Shown: positions 1 through 5,060 of the stretch, in pieces
How positions within the stretch are numbered: position 1 is the first letter of the stretch
How the letters are laid out: every line of letters begins with the position of its first letter
Assembly: GCF_946221145.1 (NCBI RefSeq)
Contig: NZ_CAMIOH010000231.1
Coordinates: forward strand, 1 to 5,060
Direction of reading: 5' to 3'
Source: an uncultured Paracoccus sp.
Lineage (GTDB): Bacteria; Pseudomonadota; Alphaproteobacteria; Rhodobacterales; Rhodobacteraceae
Length of the DNA stretch: 5,060 nucleotides
Notes under the pieces: model-generated
Database searches by the model: none
Told to the model about the DNA's origin: nothing
What the model saw: only the letters and a program-made list of their open reading frames with translations
Position numbers and translations under genes: made by a program

Positions 1-17
1 GACGACAGCCTGGCGAC

Positions 18-36
18 GCCGGGCCATGCGCCCGGC
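18..36. repeat. Short GC-rich inverted repeat at the window edge
   Basis: GCCGGGC (18-24) and GCCCGGC (30-36) are perfect inverted copies separated by CATGC. It lies beyond the terminator in the 54 bases at the left edge, where no gene can be assigned. There is no adjoining T-run on either strand. It may be the 3' end or flank of a neighbouring gene outside the window. Confidence 0.3.
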
Positions 37-54
37 CTAGGCGTGTCACGGATC

Positions 55-84
55 AAAAAACCCCGCCATGCGGACATGGCGGGG
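55..84 (-). terminator. Intrinsic terminator downstream of ccrM
   Basis: On the minus strand CCCCGCCATG, loop TCCG, CATGGCGGGG form a perfect ten-pair GC-rich stem with a four-base loop, followed immediately by six T residues (A at 55-60 on the plus strand). It begins 54 bases past the ccrM stop and ends the minus-strand unit. The plus-strand reading has no T-run after the stem, so termination is expected in one direction only. Confidence 0.93.
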
Positions 85-92
85 CAAGGCAG

Positions 93-120
93 TTCCCCCA
101 ATGGCGGCAGCCGGGGGGAA
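93..120 (-). other. Inverted repeat between ccrM stop and terminator
   Basis: TTCCCCC (93-99) pairs perfectly with GGGGGAA (114-120), with an inner GGC/GCC pairing (103-105 with 110-112). The transcript would fold into a stem-loop between the ccrM stop codon and the terminator hairpin. No T-run follows on the minus strand, so it is not itself a standard terminator. It may protect the mRNA 3' end or be incidental. Confidence 0.4.
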
Positions 121-138
121 CAGGCGAACCGGAACACC

Positions 139-1269
139 TCAGTTGGGGCGGGAAACCTCGCCTTCCATCTCGGCGCGGATCTGCTGGCGCAGGATGTCGA
201 TGGGGATCATCTTGCCTTCGCGCTGATAGCACCAATAGGTCCAGCCATTGCAGGACGGCGCCCCTTCAAGCGCGGCGCCGACCTGATGGATCGACCCCTT
301 CACGTCATTGCCGATCAGCGACCCGTCGGCGCGGACCTTGGCCTTGTGGCGGGCGTTCATGGAATACAGCTCCTCGCCCGGTCGCAGCATCCCGCGTTCG
401 ACCACCTGGCCAAAAGGGATGCGCGGCTCGGCGCGCTTGGCGCGGGTGGTGGCAAGCGCCTCGGCGTCCAGACGGCGGATCCGGGACAGGCGGCGTTGGG
501 CCACCTCGCGATAGGCGGCCTCGCGCTCGATGCCGATGAAATCGCGGCCCAGCATCTTGGCGACGGCGCCGGTCGTGCCGGTGCCGAAGAACGGGTCCAG
601 CACCACATCGCCGGGATTGGTGGTGCCGATGATGACGCGGTGCAGCAGCGCCTCGGGCTTTTGCGTCGGATGGGCCTTGTCGCCCGCCGCGTCCTTCAGC
701 CGTTCGCCGCCATTGCAGATCGGGATCACCCAGTCGGACCGCATCTGCGTGCCCTCGTTCAGGGACTTCAGCGCCTCATAGTTGAAGGTGTATTTCGAGG
801 ATTCGGCTTTCGCCGCCCAGATCAGCGTCTCGTGCGCATTGGTCAGGCGCTTGCCGCGAAAGTTCGGCATCGGGTTCGCCTTGCGCCAGATCACGTCGTT
901 CATGATCCAGAAGCCCTGGTTCTGAAGCTCGGCGCCGACGCGGAAGATATTGTGATAGCTGCCGATCACCCAGATCGCGCCATTCGGTTTCAGCAACCGG
1001 CGCGCGGCGGCCAGCCAGTCGCGGGTAAAGGCGTCATAGCTGGCAAAGCCCGAAAACTGGTCCCAGTGATCGTCGCAGGCATCGACCTTGGAATTGTCGG
1101 GCCGGTGCAGGTCGCCGCGCAGTTGCAGGTTATAGGGCGGATCGGCAAAGATCAGATCCACGCTGGCTTCGGGAAGCGCGTTCATCACCTGGATGCAGTC
1201 GCCTGCCAGGATTTGATTCAGGGGAAGCGGTCGCGCGGCTGCCATGCGCTGATCCTTGGTCTTAATCAT
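139..1269 (-). CDS. ccrM: CcrM-type adenine DNA methyltransferase (GANTC)
   Basis: CcrM methylates adenine in GANTC after replication and links methylation state to the alphaproteobacterial cell cycle. The 376-residue protein matches Caulobacter CcrM (358 residues) along its length. It has the catalytic motif DPPY (43-46), RPDNSKVD (56-63), WVIGSYHNIFRVG (100-112), NPMPNF (132-137), NAHETLIWA (144-152), HPTQKPE (200-206) and the S-adenosylmethionine-binding DPFFGTGTTG (225-234). DPPY preceding this glycine motif is the beta-class order. The C-terminal DNA-recognition domain of true CcrM proteins is complete, from KRAEPRIPFG (278-287) to GSIHQVGA (325-332) and CNGWTYW (340-346). The start at 1267-1269 is preferred for its GAGG (1275-1278) and family-like MIKTK opening. 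An ATG at 1243-1245 with AAGGA (1253-1257) seven bases upstream is a serious alternative giving 368 residues. The open frame also reaches 1323, but that start falls in the promoter. No restriction partner is nearby, consistent with an orphan regulatory methylase. Confidence 0.97.
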   Translation of the reverse strand: MIKTKDQRMAAARPLPLNQILAGDCIQVMNALPEASVDLIFADPPYNLQLRGDLHRPDNSKVDACDDHWDQFSGFASYDAFTRDWLAAARRLLKPNGAIWVIGSYHNIFRVGAELQNQGFWIMNDVIWRKANPMPNFRGKRLTNAHETLIWAAKAESSKYTFNYEALKSLNEGTQMRSDWVIPICNGGERLKDAAGDKAHPTQKPEALLHRVIIGTTNPGDVVLDPFFGTGTTGAVAKMLGRDFIGIEREAAYREVAQRRLSRIRRLDAEALATTRAKRAEPRIPFGQVVERGMLRPGEELYSMNARHKAKVRADGSLIGNDVKGSIHQVGAALEGAPSCNGWTYWCYQREGKMIPIDILRQQIRAEMEGEVSRPN

Positions 1270-1289
1270 CTCTGCCTCGGGGATATGTG

Positions 1290-1303
1290 CCGGCTTGGGC
1301 CGG
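1290..1303 (-). other. Small hairpin in the predicted ccrM leader
   Basis: The minus strand reads CCGGC, loop CCAA, GCCGG: a perfect five-pair GC stem with a four-base loop. It lies about 20 bases before the ccrM ATG and just upstream of its Shine-Dalgarno-like GAGG (1275-1278). It could affect leader stability or ribosome access, but short GC stems are common in GC-rich DNA. Confidence 0.3.
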
Positions 1304-1318
1304 TCTGTCTGTCCCGTT

Positions 1319-1347
1319 AACATGATTCAGACCCGAATCGGCGTCAA
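1319..1347 (-). promoter_or_regulatory. Putative sigma-70 type ccrM promoter carrying GANTC sites
   Basis: On the minus strand a near-consensus -35 hexamer TTGACG (1342-1347) is followed by a 17-base spacer and a weak -10 candidate CATGTT (1319-1324). A run of six A residues lies upstream of the -35. The expected transcript start is near 1312, giving a leader of about 43 bases before the ccrM start at 1269. The spacer contains one complete GANTC site (1335-1339), and a second (1324-1328) overlaps the -10 candidate by one base. Promoters with GANTC between or near the -35 and -10 are the known targets of the alphaproteobacterial regulator GcrA. The -35 and spacing are good; the -10 matches only three of six consensus bases, so this is a prediction. 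Confidence 0.5.
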
Positions 1348-1362
1348 TTTCTTTTTTGAATC
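1324..1362. repeat. Cluster of three GANTC (CcrM target) sites
   Basis: GATTC at 1324-1328, GAATC at 1335-1339 and GAATC at 1358-1362 (plus strand reading) are the methylation sequence of CcrM-type enzymes. They lie in the gap directly upstream of the CcrM gene; the third overlaps the rnhB stop codon. My manual scan found only six others in the window (800, 1215, 1833, 1987, 2832 and 3288), so three in 39 bases is a marked local concentration. The site at 1215-1219 is inside the early ccrM coding region. Confidence 0.8.
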
Positions 1363-1993
1363 AAGGGTTTGTCAATGCGTCTTTACACAAGATATTGTGG
1401 ACGGGCGCGAACGAACGCCTATGAACGGGGGTCACGCCCAAATCTAGCAAAGCCTGCTGATGCGCAGGCGTGCCATAGCCTGCGTTCTTCTCCCAGCCAT
1501 AGCCGGGATATTGTTGCGCCAAATCCACCATCAGCCGATCGCGCGCCACCTTGGCCAGGATCGACGCGGCGGCGATCGTCACGCAGCGCGCATCGCCCTT
1601 CACGATCGCCTCTCCGGGACAGGACAGGTCGTGCGGGATGCGATTGCCGTCCACCAGCACATGACAGGGCCGCTGGCGCAGGCCCGCGATGGCCTTGCAC
1701 ATCGCCAGATGCGCGGCGTGATAGATGTTCAGGCGGTCGATCTCCTCGACGCCGACATGGACGATGCAGTGATCGCAATTGCCCGCCAGCCATTCGGCCA
1801 GGGCCTCGCGCCGTGTCGCCGTCAGCTTCTTCGAATCGTTCAGCCCATCGGGGATGTTGCCAGGGTCCAGGATCACGGCAGCGGCGGTGACGGGACCGGC
1901 CAGGGGGCCCCGCCCGACCTCGTCCACGCCCGCGACATGGCGGGCGCCTCGGGTCAGGGCGGCGCGTTCGAAGCTGAAATCGGGCAGACTCAT
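1361..1993 (-). CDS. rnhB: Ribonuclease HII
   Basis: RNase HII cuts the RNA strand of RNA-DNA hybrids and nicks 5' of single ribonucleotides embedded in DNA, starting ribonucleotide excision repair in the cytoplasm. The 210-residue length is typical. The four metal-binding acidic residues are visible: D24 and E25 in GVDEVGRGPLAGPV (22-35), D115 in VLVDGN (112-117), and D134 in the KGD segment before TIAAASILAKVARD (139-152). The family's GRG triplet (27-29), LNDSKKL (51-57) and YPGYGWEKNAGYGTPAH near the C-terminus are present, so the enzyme looks intact. The ATG at 1991-1993 overlaps the allA stop in an ATGA arrangement. No good Shine-Dalgarno precedes it (GATCACCGC lies directly upstream), so translation probably depends on ribosomes finishing allA. 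ccrM follows after a 91-base gap. RnhB is unrelated to ureide breakdown, so sharing an operon with allA is likely transcriptional convenience. Confidence 0.97.
   Translation of the reverse strand: MSLPDFSFERAALTRGARHVAGVDEVGRGPLAGPVTAAAVILDPGNIPDGLNDSKKLTATRREALAEWLAGNCDHCIVHVGVEEIDRLNIYHAAHLAMCKAIAGLRQRPCHVLVDGNRIPHDLSCPGEAIVKGDARCVTIAAASILAKVARDRLMVDLAQQYPGYGWEKNAGYGTPAHQQALLDLGVTPVHRRSFAPVHNILCKDALTNP
1987..1993 (-). promoter_or_regulatory. allA-rnhB stop/start overlap with a GANTC site
   Basis: The bases TCAT at 1990-1993 read ATGA on the minus strand, containing both the rnhB start and the allA stop. This is a classic translational-coupling junction. A GANTC site (GACTC, 1987-1991) overlaps the junction. 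Being isolated and within coding sequence, it may be coincidental. Confidence 0.6.
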
Positions 1994-2469
1994 GCGGTGA
2001 TCGTTACAGGGGCGATGGTCACCTCTTCAAGGTTCACACCGGCGCCCTCTCGGTCCACGACCAGGAAGTCGGCCGGATTGTCCAGCGGCGTCAGGACGCC
2101 ATGCCAGACCCCCGCCCGCAGGTTCACCCCGGTTCCCGCAGGCACCAGGAAGGCACGCGGCGCGCCGGGTGTGCCGTTCTCGTCCGGCGCCACCACCGAC
2201 AGCCAGGCATCCGGCCCCAGCGGCATGAAGGCCTGGCTGCCCATCGGATGGCGTTCCAGCAGCGCGCAGTCATAGGGAAGGCTGACCGCCTGGGACCGGA
2301 AGATCGAGATGATCGCGCCGCCGCCCCCGGTTTCCACCGTGGCAAGCGCGTGATGGCGTTCGCAGCGGCCCGCATTGATCATGCGGTCGGGCGTGGCGCG
2401 CGGGGTCAGGACATCGCCGAAAGGGGCAAAGGCTTCGGCGGTGATCGGTTCGATGCGGATCGTGGTCAT
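1990..2469 (-). CDS. allA: Ureidoglycolate lyase (AllA family)
   Basis: This 159-residue protein has the expected size of AllA (E. coli 160 residues), a cytoplasmic cupin-fold enzyme that splits ureidoglycolate to glyoxylate and urea in purine/allantoin catabolism. Family features visible in order are EAFAPFGDVL (12-21), a Met-Ile-Asn-Ala-Gly segment (30-34) matching the family's INNG region, LERHPMGSQAFMPL (71-84), RAFLVPAGTGVNL (105-117), GVWHGVL (120-126) and DFLVVDR (134-140). The start at 2467-2469 is chosen because AGGAGG (2475-2480) lies five bases upstream and the protein then begins where the family begins. The frame stays open upstream to 2784, but that extension is shadow sequence inside the preceding gene. 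It starts 22 bases after the GT90 stop and its stop overlaps the rnhB start as ATGA. No other purine-degradation gene is visible here, which is unusual for allA. The family also contains poorly characterised paralogues, so the exact substrate is inferred. Confidence 0.9.
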   Translation of the reverse strand: MTTIRIEPITAEAFAPFGDVLTPRATPDRMINAGRCERHHALATVETGGGGAIISIFRSQAVSLPYDCALLERHPMGSQAFMPLGPDAWLSVVAPDENGTPGAPRAFLVPAGTGVNLRAGVWHGVLTPLDNPADFLVVDREGAGVNLEEVTIAPVTITA

Positions 2470-2474
2470 GGGTT

Positions 2475-2480
2475 CCTCCT
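2475..2480 (-). promoter_or_regulatory. Strong Shine-Dalgarno of allA
   Basis: On the minus strand AGGAGG is followed by five bases and then the allA ATG (2467-2469). It is a full consensus ribosome binding site lying in the 22-base gap after the GT90 stop codon. It fixes the allA start against the much longer open frame upstream. It also suggests that allA, and rnhB coupled behind it, is translated efficiently and independently of the gene before it. Confidence 0.85.
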
Positions 2481-2491
2481 GCCGCCATGGC

Positions 2492-4189
2492 TTAGCCTGC
2501 CGCGGCCAGCCCGTCGAGGATCCGGGCCATGATCGCCCTGCGCGTCGCGGGCTTGCGCAGCAATGCGGCCTCGGCCCGCGCCGCTTGCGACATGGCCTTG
2601 CATTCACTGGGATTTTCGCGCGCCCAGGCCAGCTTTTCGGCGATATCGCCGCAATAGCGTTCCAGCGGGATATAGTGTTTCCACGGCTGGAAGCGACCGG
2701 AATAGAAGACCTGCCAGCCGTCCTCCTCGGCCAGCAGGACCGATTGCCCGTCGATGGCCTGGATGAAGTTCGACCCGTGGTCATAGCCGGTCATGCACAG
2801 CTGATAGCGGAAGCGGCAGAAAAACTCCCTGGATTCGCGCGGCGTGCAATAGGGCGCCAGCAATGGGTCGCGCGCAAACTCCCGGAACCCCCAGGCCATG
2901 ACCGCGCCCAGGTCGAAATCGGGATGGCCGAACCATTGCCGCAGGAAGGCCAGGCGCGGCGTGTTGCACAGCCGGTCCCAGGCAAGCTGCCGCCGTGCCT
3001 GATCCTGCCCCGCCGCCGCCAGATCGCGCAGGAAGACATGAGACGCCGGGCCTGGCTTGACGCCCCCTGTCCTCTCGCTGCCCGAGATCATGCCCCGCCA
3101 GACCACCTGATCCAGCTTCTCCTCCCACGGGATCGGATCGGGCGCGGCATCGGGATCAAAGCCCGGCAATCCGATGGCGTGCTGATCGGGCAGCGGCCAC
3201 AGCACCGCGTTCTCCGCGCCCTTGCGGCGGTTATGGCACAGGACCGGGGCGGCCAGCGGTTCGCCCTGCGGCGATCCGAACCACCGCGAATCCTCCATGT
3301 CGATGCGCAGTGGCATCGGGCGGCCCAGGCGCAGGGCATCGTTGATCACGCCTTCGGCCCGGATCAGCTTGAAGGGGCGGCCAGGGGCGGACAAGGCGAT
3401 GCGGCCGTCCAGCACCGCCATGCGCCGGGGATTGCCCTTGCGGTCGATGACGGATCCGGCACCATCCCAGATGGAAAAATATTCCGAAAATCCGCCCTCA
3501 TGGCTTCTGTCCCGCACGACCCGGCCCAGACAGAAATCGGCAACATCCTGTACATAGGCAGGATCGACCTGTTCTGGCGCGGATCGCGGCAATGGCACAG
3601 CGGTGTGACCTTCGGCCGAAAGCCACCCTTGCTGCCATCCGGCGTCCGCCATCGGCAGGATCGGCGCCAGCCTTGCGGCCAGATCGGCGGGCGTATCGTG
3701 GTCCAGATCGACGCGGATCAGCCGGGGATCGGCGCCGAAGACTGCATCCACCGCTGCCAGATGGGCGTGCCAGTCGGCCTCCCATATCCCCGGCAGGTCG
3801 GCGGGGTCGCAACCACGGTGAAAGGCGTGGCAACGGACGGCCGCGCCCCCGTCGCGGGCCAGCCGGTCCCGGATCCAGTCCCGGGGCGCGCGCAGCGTCA
3901 GGATGAAACGGGCCTGCGGAAAGCGGTCGGCCAGCCAGGCAAAGTGCCGCCATGCCTCCAGCGGCGGGCGCCAGTGCGGGGCATCGCGATACAGGCCCGA
4001 AAACAGAACCGTGCCCGGCCAGGGACGCAGCGGGTCGGCATCACGCGCCATGGAAAACAGGATGTCCTCGGCCAGGCGCCCCTTGTCGTGGCAGACGGCG
4101 GGATGGCCGTTGCGGCGGAACAGCCGGGCCAGCCGCGCCTCTCCACAGCCGTCGGGGCTGATGTGGAAAAACAGCGGCCTGTCCGTCAT
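2492..4189 (-). CDS. Sulfotransferase-like / glycosyltransferase family 90 (CAP10-like) fusion protein
   Basis: The 565-residue product appears to have two parts. Residues about 1-200 resemble a sulfotransferase fold: a first strand and loop (FFHISPDGCGEARL, 7-20), a strand with a conserved-looking Arg (FILTLRAPRDW, 95-105), and LIRVDLD (157-163). Residues about 215-560 match the CAP10/GT90 family: LRIDMEDSRWF (294-304), VLWPLPDQHAIG (329-340), VVWRG (362-366), GYDHGSNF (468-475), and QSVLLAEEDGWQVFYSGRF then QPWKHYIPLE (482-510). GT90 enzymes transfer xylose or glucose from nucleotide sugars; bacterial members are often linked to LPS or capsule. I infer a cytoplasmic surface-polysaccharide enzyme, with donor and acceptor unknown. 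In the loop where sulfotransferases usually carry P-x-K-T-G-T-T, this protein has P-D-G-C-G-E-A, so PAPS-dependent activity is doubtful. No signal peptide or membrane segment is seen. The ATG follows the fsr stop by 7 bases with only a weak upstream GGCGG, suggesting translational coupling. The GT90 call is firm; the sulfotransferase-like call is moderate. Confidence 0.85.
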   Translation of the reverse strand: MTDRPLFFHISPDGCGEARLARLFRRNGHPAVCHDKGRLAEDILFSMARDADPLRPWPGTVLFSGLYRDAPHWRPPLEAWRHFAWLADRFPQARFILTLRAPRDWIRDRLARDGGAAVRCHAFHRGCDPADLPGIWEADWHAHLAAVDAVFGADPRLIRVDLDHDTPADLAARLAPILPMADAGWQQGWLSAEGHTAVPLPRSAPEQVDPAYVQDVADFCLGRVVRDRSHEGGFSEYFSIWDGAGSVIDRKGNPRRMAVLDGRIALSAPGRPFKLIRAEGVINDALRLGRPMPLRIDMEDSRWFGSPQGEPLAAPVLCHNRRKGAENAVLWPLPDQHAIGLPGFDPDAAPDPIPWEEKLDQVVWRGMISGSERTGGVKPGPASHVFLRDLAAAGQDQARRQLAWDRLCNTPRLAFLRQWFGHPDFDLGAVMAWGFREFARDPLLAPYCTPRESREFFCRFRYQLCMTGYDHGSNFIQAIDGQSVLLAEEDGWQVFYSGRFQPWKHYIPLERYCGDIAEKLAWARENPSECKAMSQAARAEAALLRKPATRRAIMARILDGLAAAG

Positions 4190-4196
4190 CAGGCCG

Positions 4197-5060
4197 TCAT
4201 CCGCCGATCAGCCGCCCCGGTCGCGGCAGGAAGATCGTCAGGATCCCCAGGATCGGCAGGAAGGAACACAGGACGAAGACCGTCTCGATCCCCCTGGCAT
4301 CGGCCAGCACGCCCAGGGCGGCGGCGGCGATGCCGCCCATCCCGAAGCTGAAACCGAAGAACAGCCCGGCGATCGTGCCGGTGCGGCCCGGCACCAGTTC
4401 CTGCGCAAAGACCACGATGGCCGGAAAGGCCGAGGCCAGGATCAGCCCGATCACCACCGCCAGAACCCCCGTCGCGGCCAGCCCGACATGGGGCAGCAGC
4501 AGCGTGAAGGGCAGCACGCCCAGGATCGAGAACCAGATCACCCGCAGCGGCCCGATCCGGTCGCCGACGATCCCGCCCAGGATCACCCCCGCGGCCATGC
4601 CGCCCAGAAACAGGAACAGCATCATCTGCGCACCCTGCGGACCAAGGCCGAACTTCTCGATGGTGAAGAAGGTGAAATAGCTGCTCATCGAGGCGGTGTA
4701 GATGTTCTTGGTAAAGGTCAGCACCGCCAGCACGACGATCGACCGGATCACCAGGGTGCGCGGGTATCGCAGGGTGGTGTCGGCGCGCGCGGTGGCGGCG
4801 CGGCGGCGGCCCTCGGCCCAGGAACCGACATGCCATAGCAGCGCGGCGCCCAGGGCTGCGGCCACGGCGAACCAGGCCACCGCCGGCCGCCCCAGCGGCA
4901 CCACGATGAAGGCCGCCAGCAGCGGCCCCAGCGACTGCCCGAAATTGCCGCCCATCTGGAACAGCGACTGCGCCGTCCCGAAGCGGCCCCCCGACGCCAA
5001 CCGCGCCACGCGCGAGCTTTCGGGATGGAACACCGCCGATCCGATGCCGATCAGCATCGC
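4197..5060 (-). CDS. fsr: Fosmidomycin-resistance type MFS exporter (5' end outside window)
   Basis: This is an inner-membrane major facilitator superfamily transporter of the Fsr family, proton-driven exporters whose E. coli member confers fosmidomycin resistance. The 287 visible residues match the remembered E. coli protein closely. They include GSAVFHPESSRVARLASGG near the visible N-terminus, then GGNFGQSLGPLLAA, SILGVLPFTLLLP, GLILASAFPAIVVFAQE, and GLFFGFSFGMGG with TIFLP near the C-terminus. About eight hydrophobic segments are visible, fitting roughly transmembrane helices 5-12 of a 12-helix protein. The family is about 400 residues long, so some 110-120 N-terminal residues lie beyond the right edge. 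The ATG at 5055-5057 is internal (the frame stays open to the edge) and should not be read as the start. The stop codon (4197-4199) lies 7 bases before the next gene, implying co-transcription. The physiological substrate cannot be read from the sequence; fosmidomycin export is the family label, not a demonstrated role here. Confidence 0.93.
   Translation of the reverse strand, partial: AMLIGIGSAVFHPESSRVARLASGGRFGTAQSLFQMGGNFGQSLGPLLAAFIVVPLGRPAVAWFAVAAALGAALLWHVGSWAEGRRRAATARADTTLRYPRTLVIRSIVVLAVLTFTKNIYTASMSSYFTFFTIEKFGLGPQGAQMMLFLFLGGMAAGVILGGIVGDRIGPLRVIWFSILGVLPFTLLLPHVGLAATGVLAVVIGLILASAFPAIVVFAQELVPGRTGTIAGLFFGFSFGMGGIAAAALGVLADARGIETVFVLCSFLPILGILTIFLPRPGRLIGG

Noticed and set aside
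1..40. Possible C-terminal tail of a plus-strand gene ending at TAG 38-40
   Set aside because: Only about a dozen residues would be visible, with no recognisable motif, and other frames are also open here. It cannot be supported from this window.
43..1320. 425-residue plus-strand open frame opposite ccrM
   Set aside because: It lies antisense to a methyltransferase with all catalytic motifs. Its protein has no recognisable domain, and long antisense frames are expected in GC-rich DNA. It also runs through the terminator hairpin.
1316..1321. CtrA binding site upstream of ccrM
   Set aside because: GTTAAC supplies a TTAAC half-site, but no second TTAA occurs at the required seven-base spacing on either strand.
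1460..2275. 271-residue plus-strand open frame opposite rnhB and allA
   Set aside because: Both opposing minus-strand genes are recognisable enzymes with conserved active sites; the plus-strand product resembles nothing known to me.
2470..2784. N-terminal extension of allA to an upstream start at 2784
   Set aside because: The extra 105 residues are Arg/Pro/Ser-rich shadow sequence within the GT90 gene; the consensus AGGAGG and the family length both place the start at 2469.
2375..4351. 658-residue plus-strand open frame opposite the GT90 gene
   Set aside because: It is Arg/Gly/Pro/Gln-rich with no domain, spans three genes on the other strand and has the character of a high-GC shadow. The minus-strand frame carries clear GT90 motifs.
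4189..4836. 215-residue minus-strand frame overlapping fsr
   Set aside because: It is rich in Arg, Gly and Asp and is a frame-shifted reading of the fsr sequence, whose own frame matches the MFS family throughout.
1..5060. Novel defence or mobile system, restriction-modification locus
   Set aside because: The only methyltransferase is CcrM-type with its regulatory C-terminal domain and no endonuclease, transposase, integrase or array is present. The region looks like ordinary core chromosome apart from the points listed.

Overview
The window is GC-rich and gene-dense. Every convincing gene lies on the minus strand, so transcription runs from high to low coordinates. A cell-cycle type GANTC methyltransferase (CcrM) points to an alphaproteobacterium. 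The GC content and protein flavour suggest Rhodobacterales, perhaps a Paracoccus-like organism; that placement is inferred and was not checked against a database.

Reading downstream along the minus strand: (1) the C-terminal two thirds of a fosmidomycin-resistance (Fsr) type MFS exporter, cut by the right window edge; (2) 7 bases later, a 565-residue protein with a sulfotransferase-like N-terminal part and a family-90 glycosyltransferase C-terminal part; (3) 22 bases later, a ureidoglycolate lyase (AllA) with a perfect AGGAGG ribosome binding site; (4) overlapping it by ATGA, ribonuclease HII (RnhB); (5) after a 91-base gap, CcrM; (6) about 50 bases past the ccrM stop, a textbook intrinsic terminator. 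The first four genes look like one tightly packed transcription unit. ccrM probably also has its own promoter in the rnhB-ccrM gap, and the terminator closes the whole block.

The most interesting non-coding signal is in the rnhB-ccrM gap. Three GANTC sites, the sequence CcrM methylates, fall within 39 bases and sit on and around a plausible sigma-70 type promoter for ccrM. This suggests methylation-responsive autoregulation. The most interesting protein is the sulfotransferase-like/GT90 fusion, whose nucleotide-binding loop appears to have lost its key residues.

No gap between genes exceeds 300 bases. I found no tRNA, rRNA, CRISPR array, insertion sequence or clearly novel defence system. 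Bases 1-54 lie beyond the terminator and hold only a short GC-rich inverted repeat and a possible but unsupported tail of a plus-strand gene.
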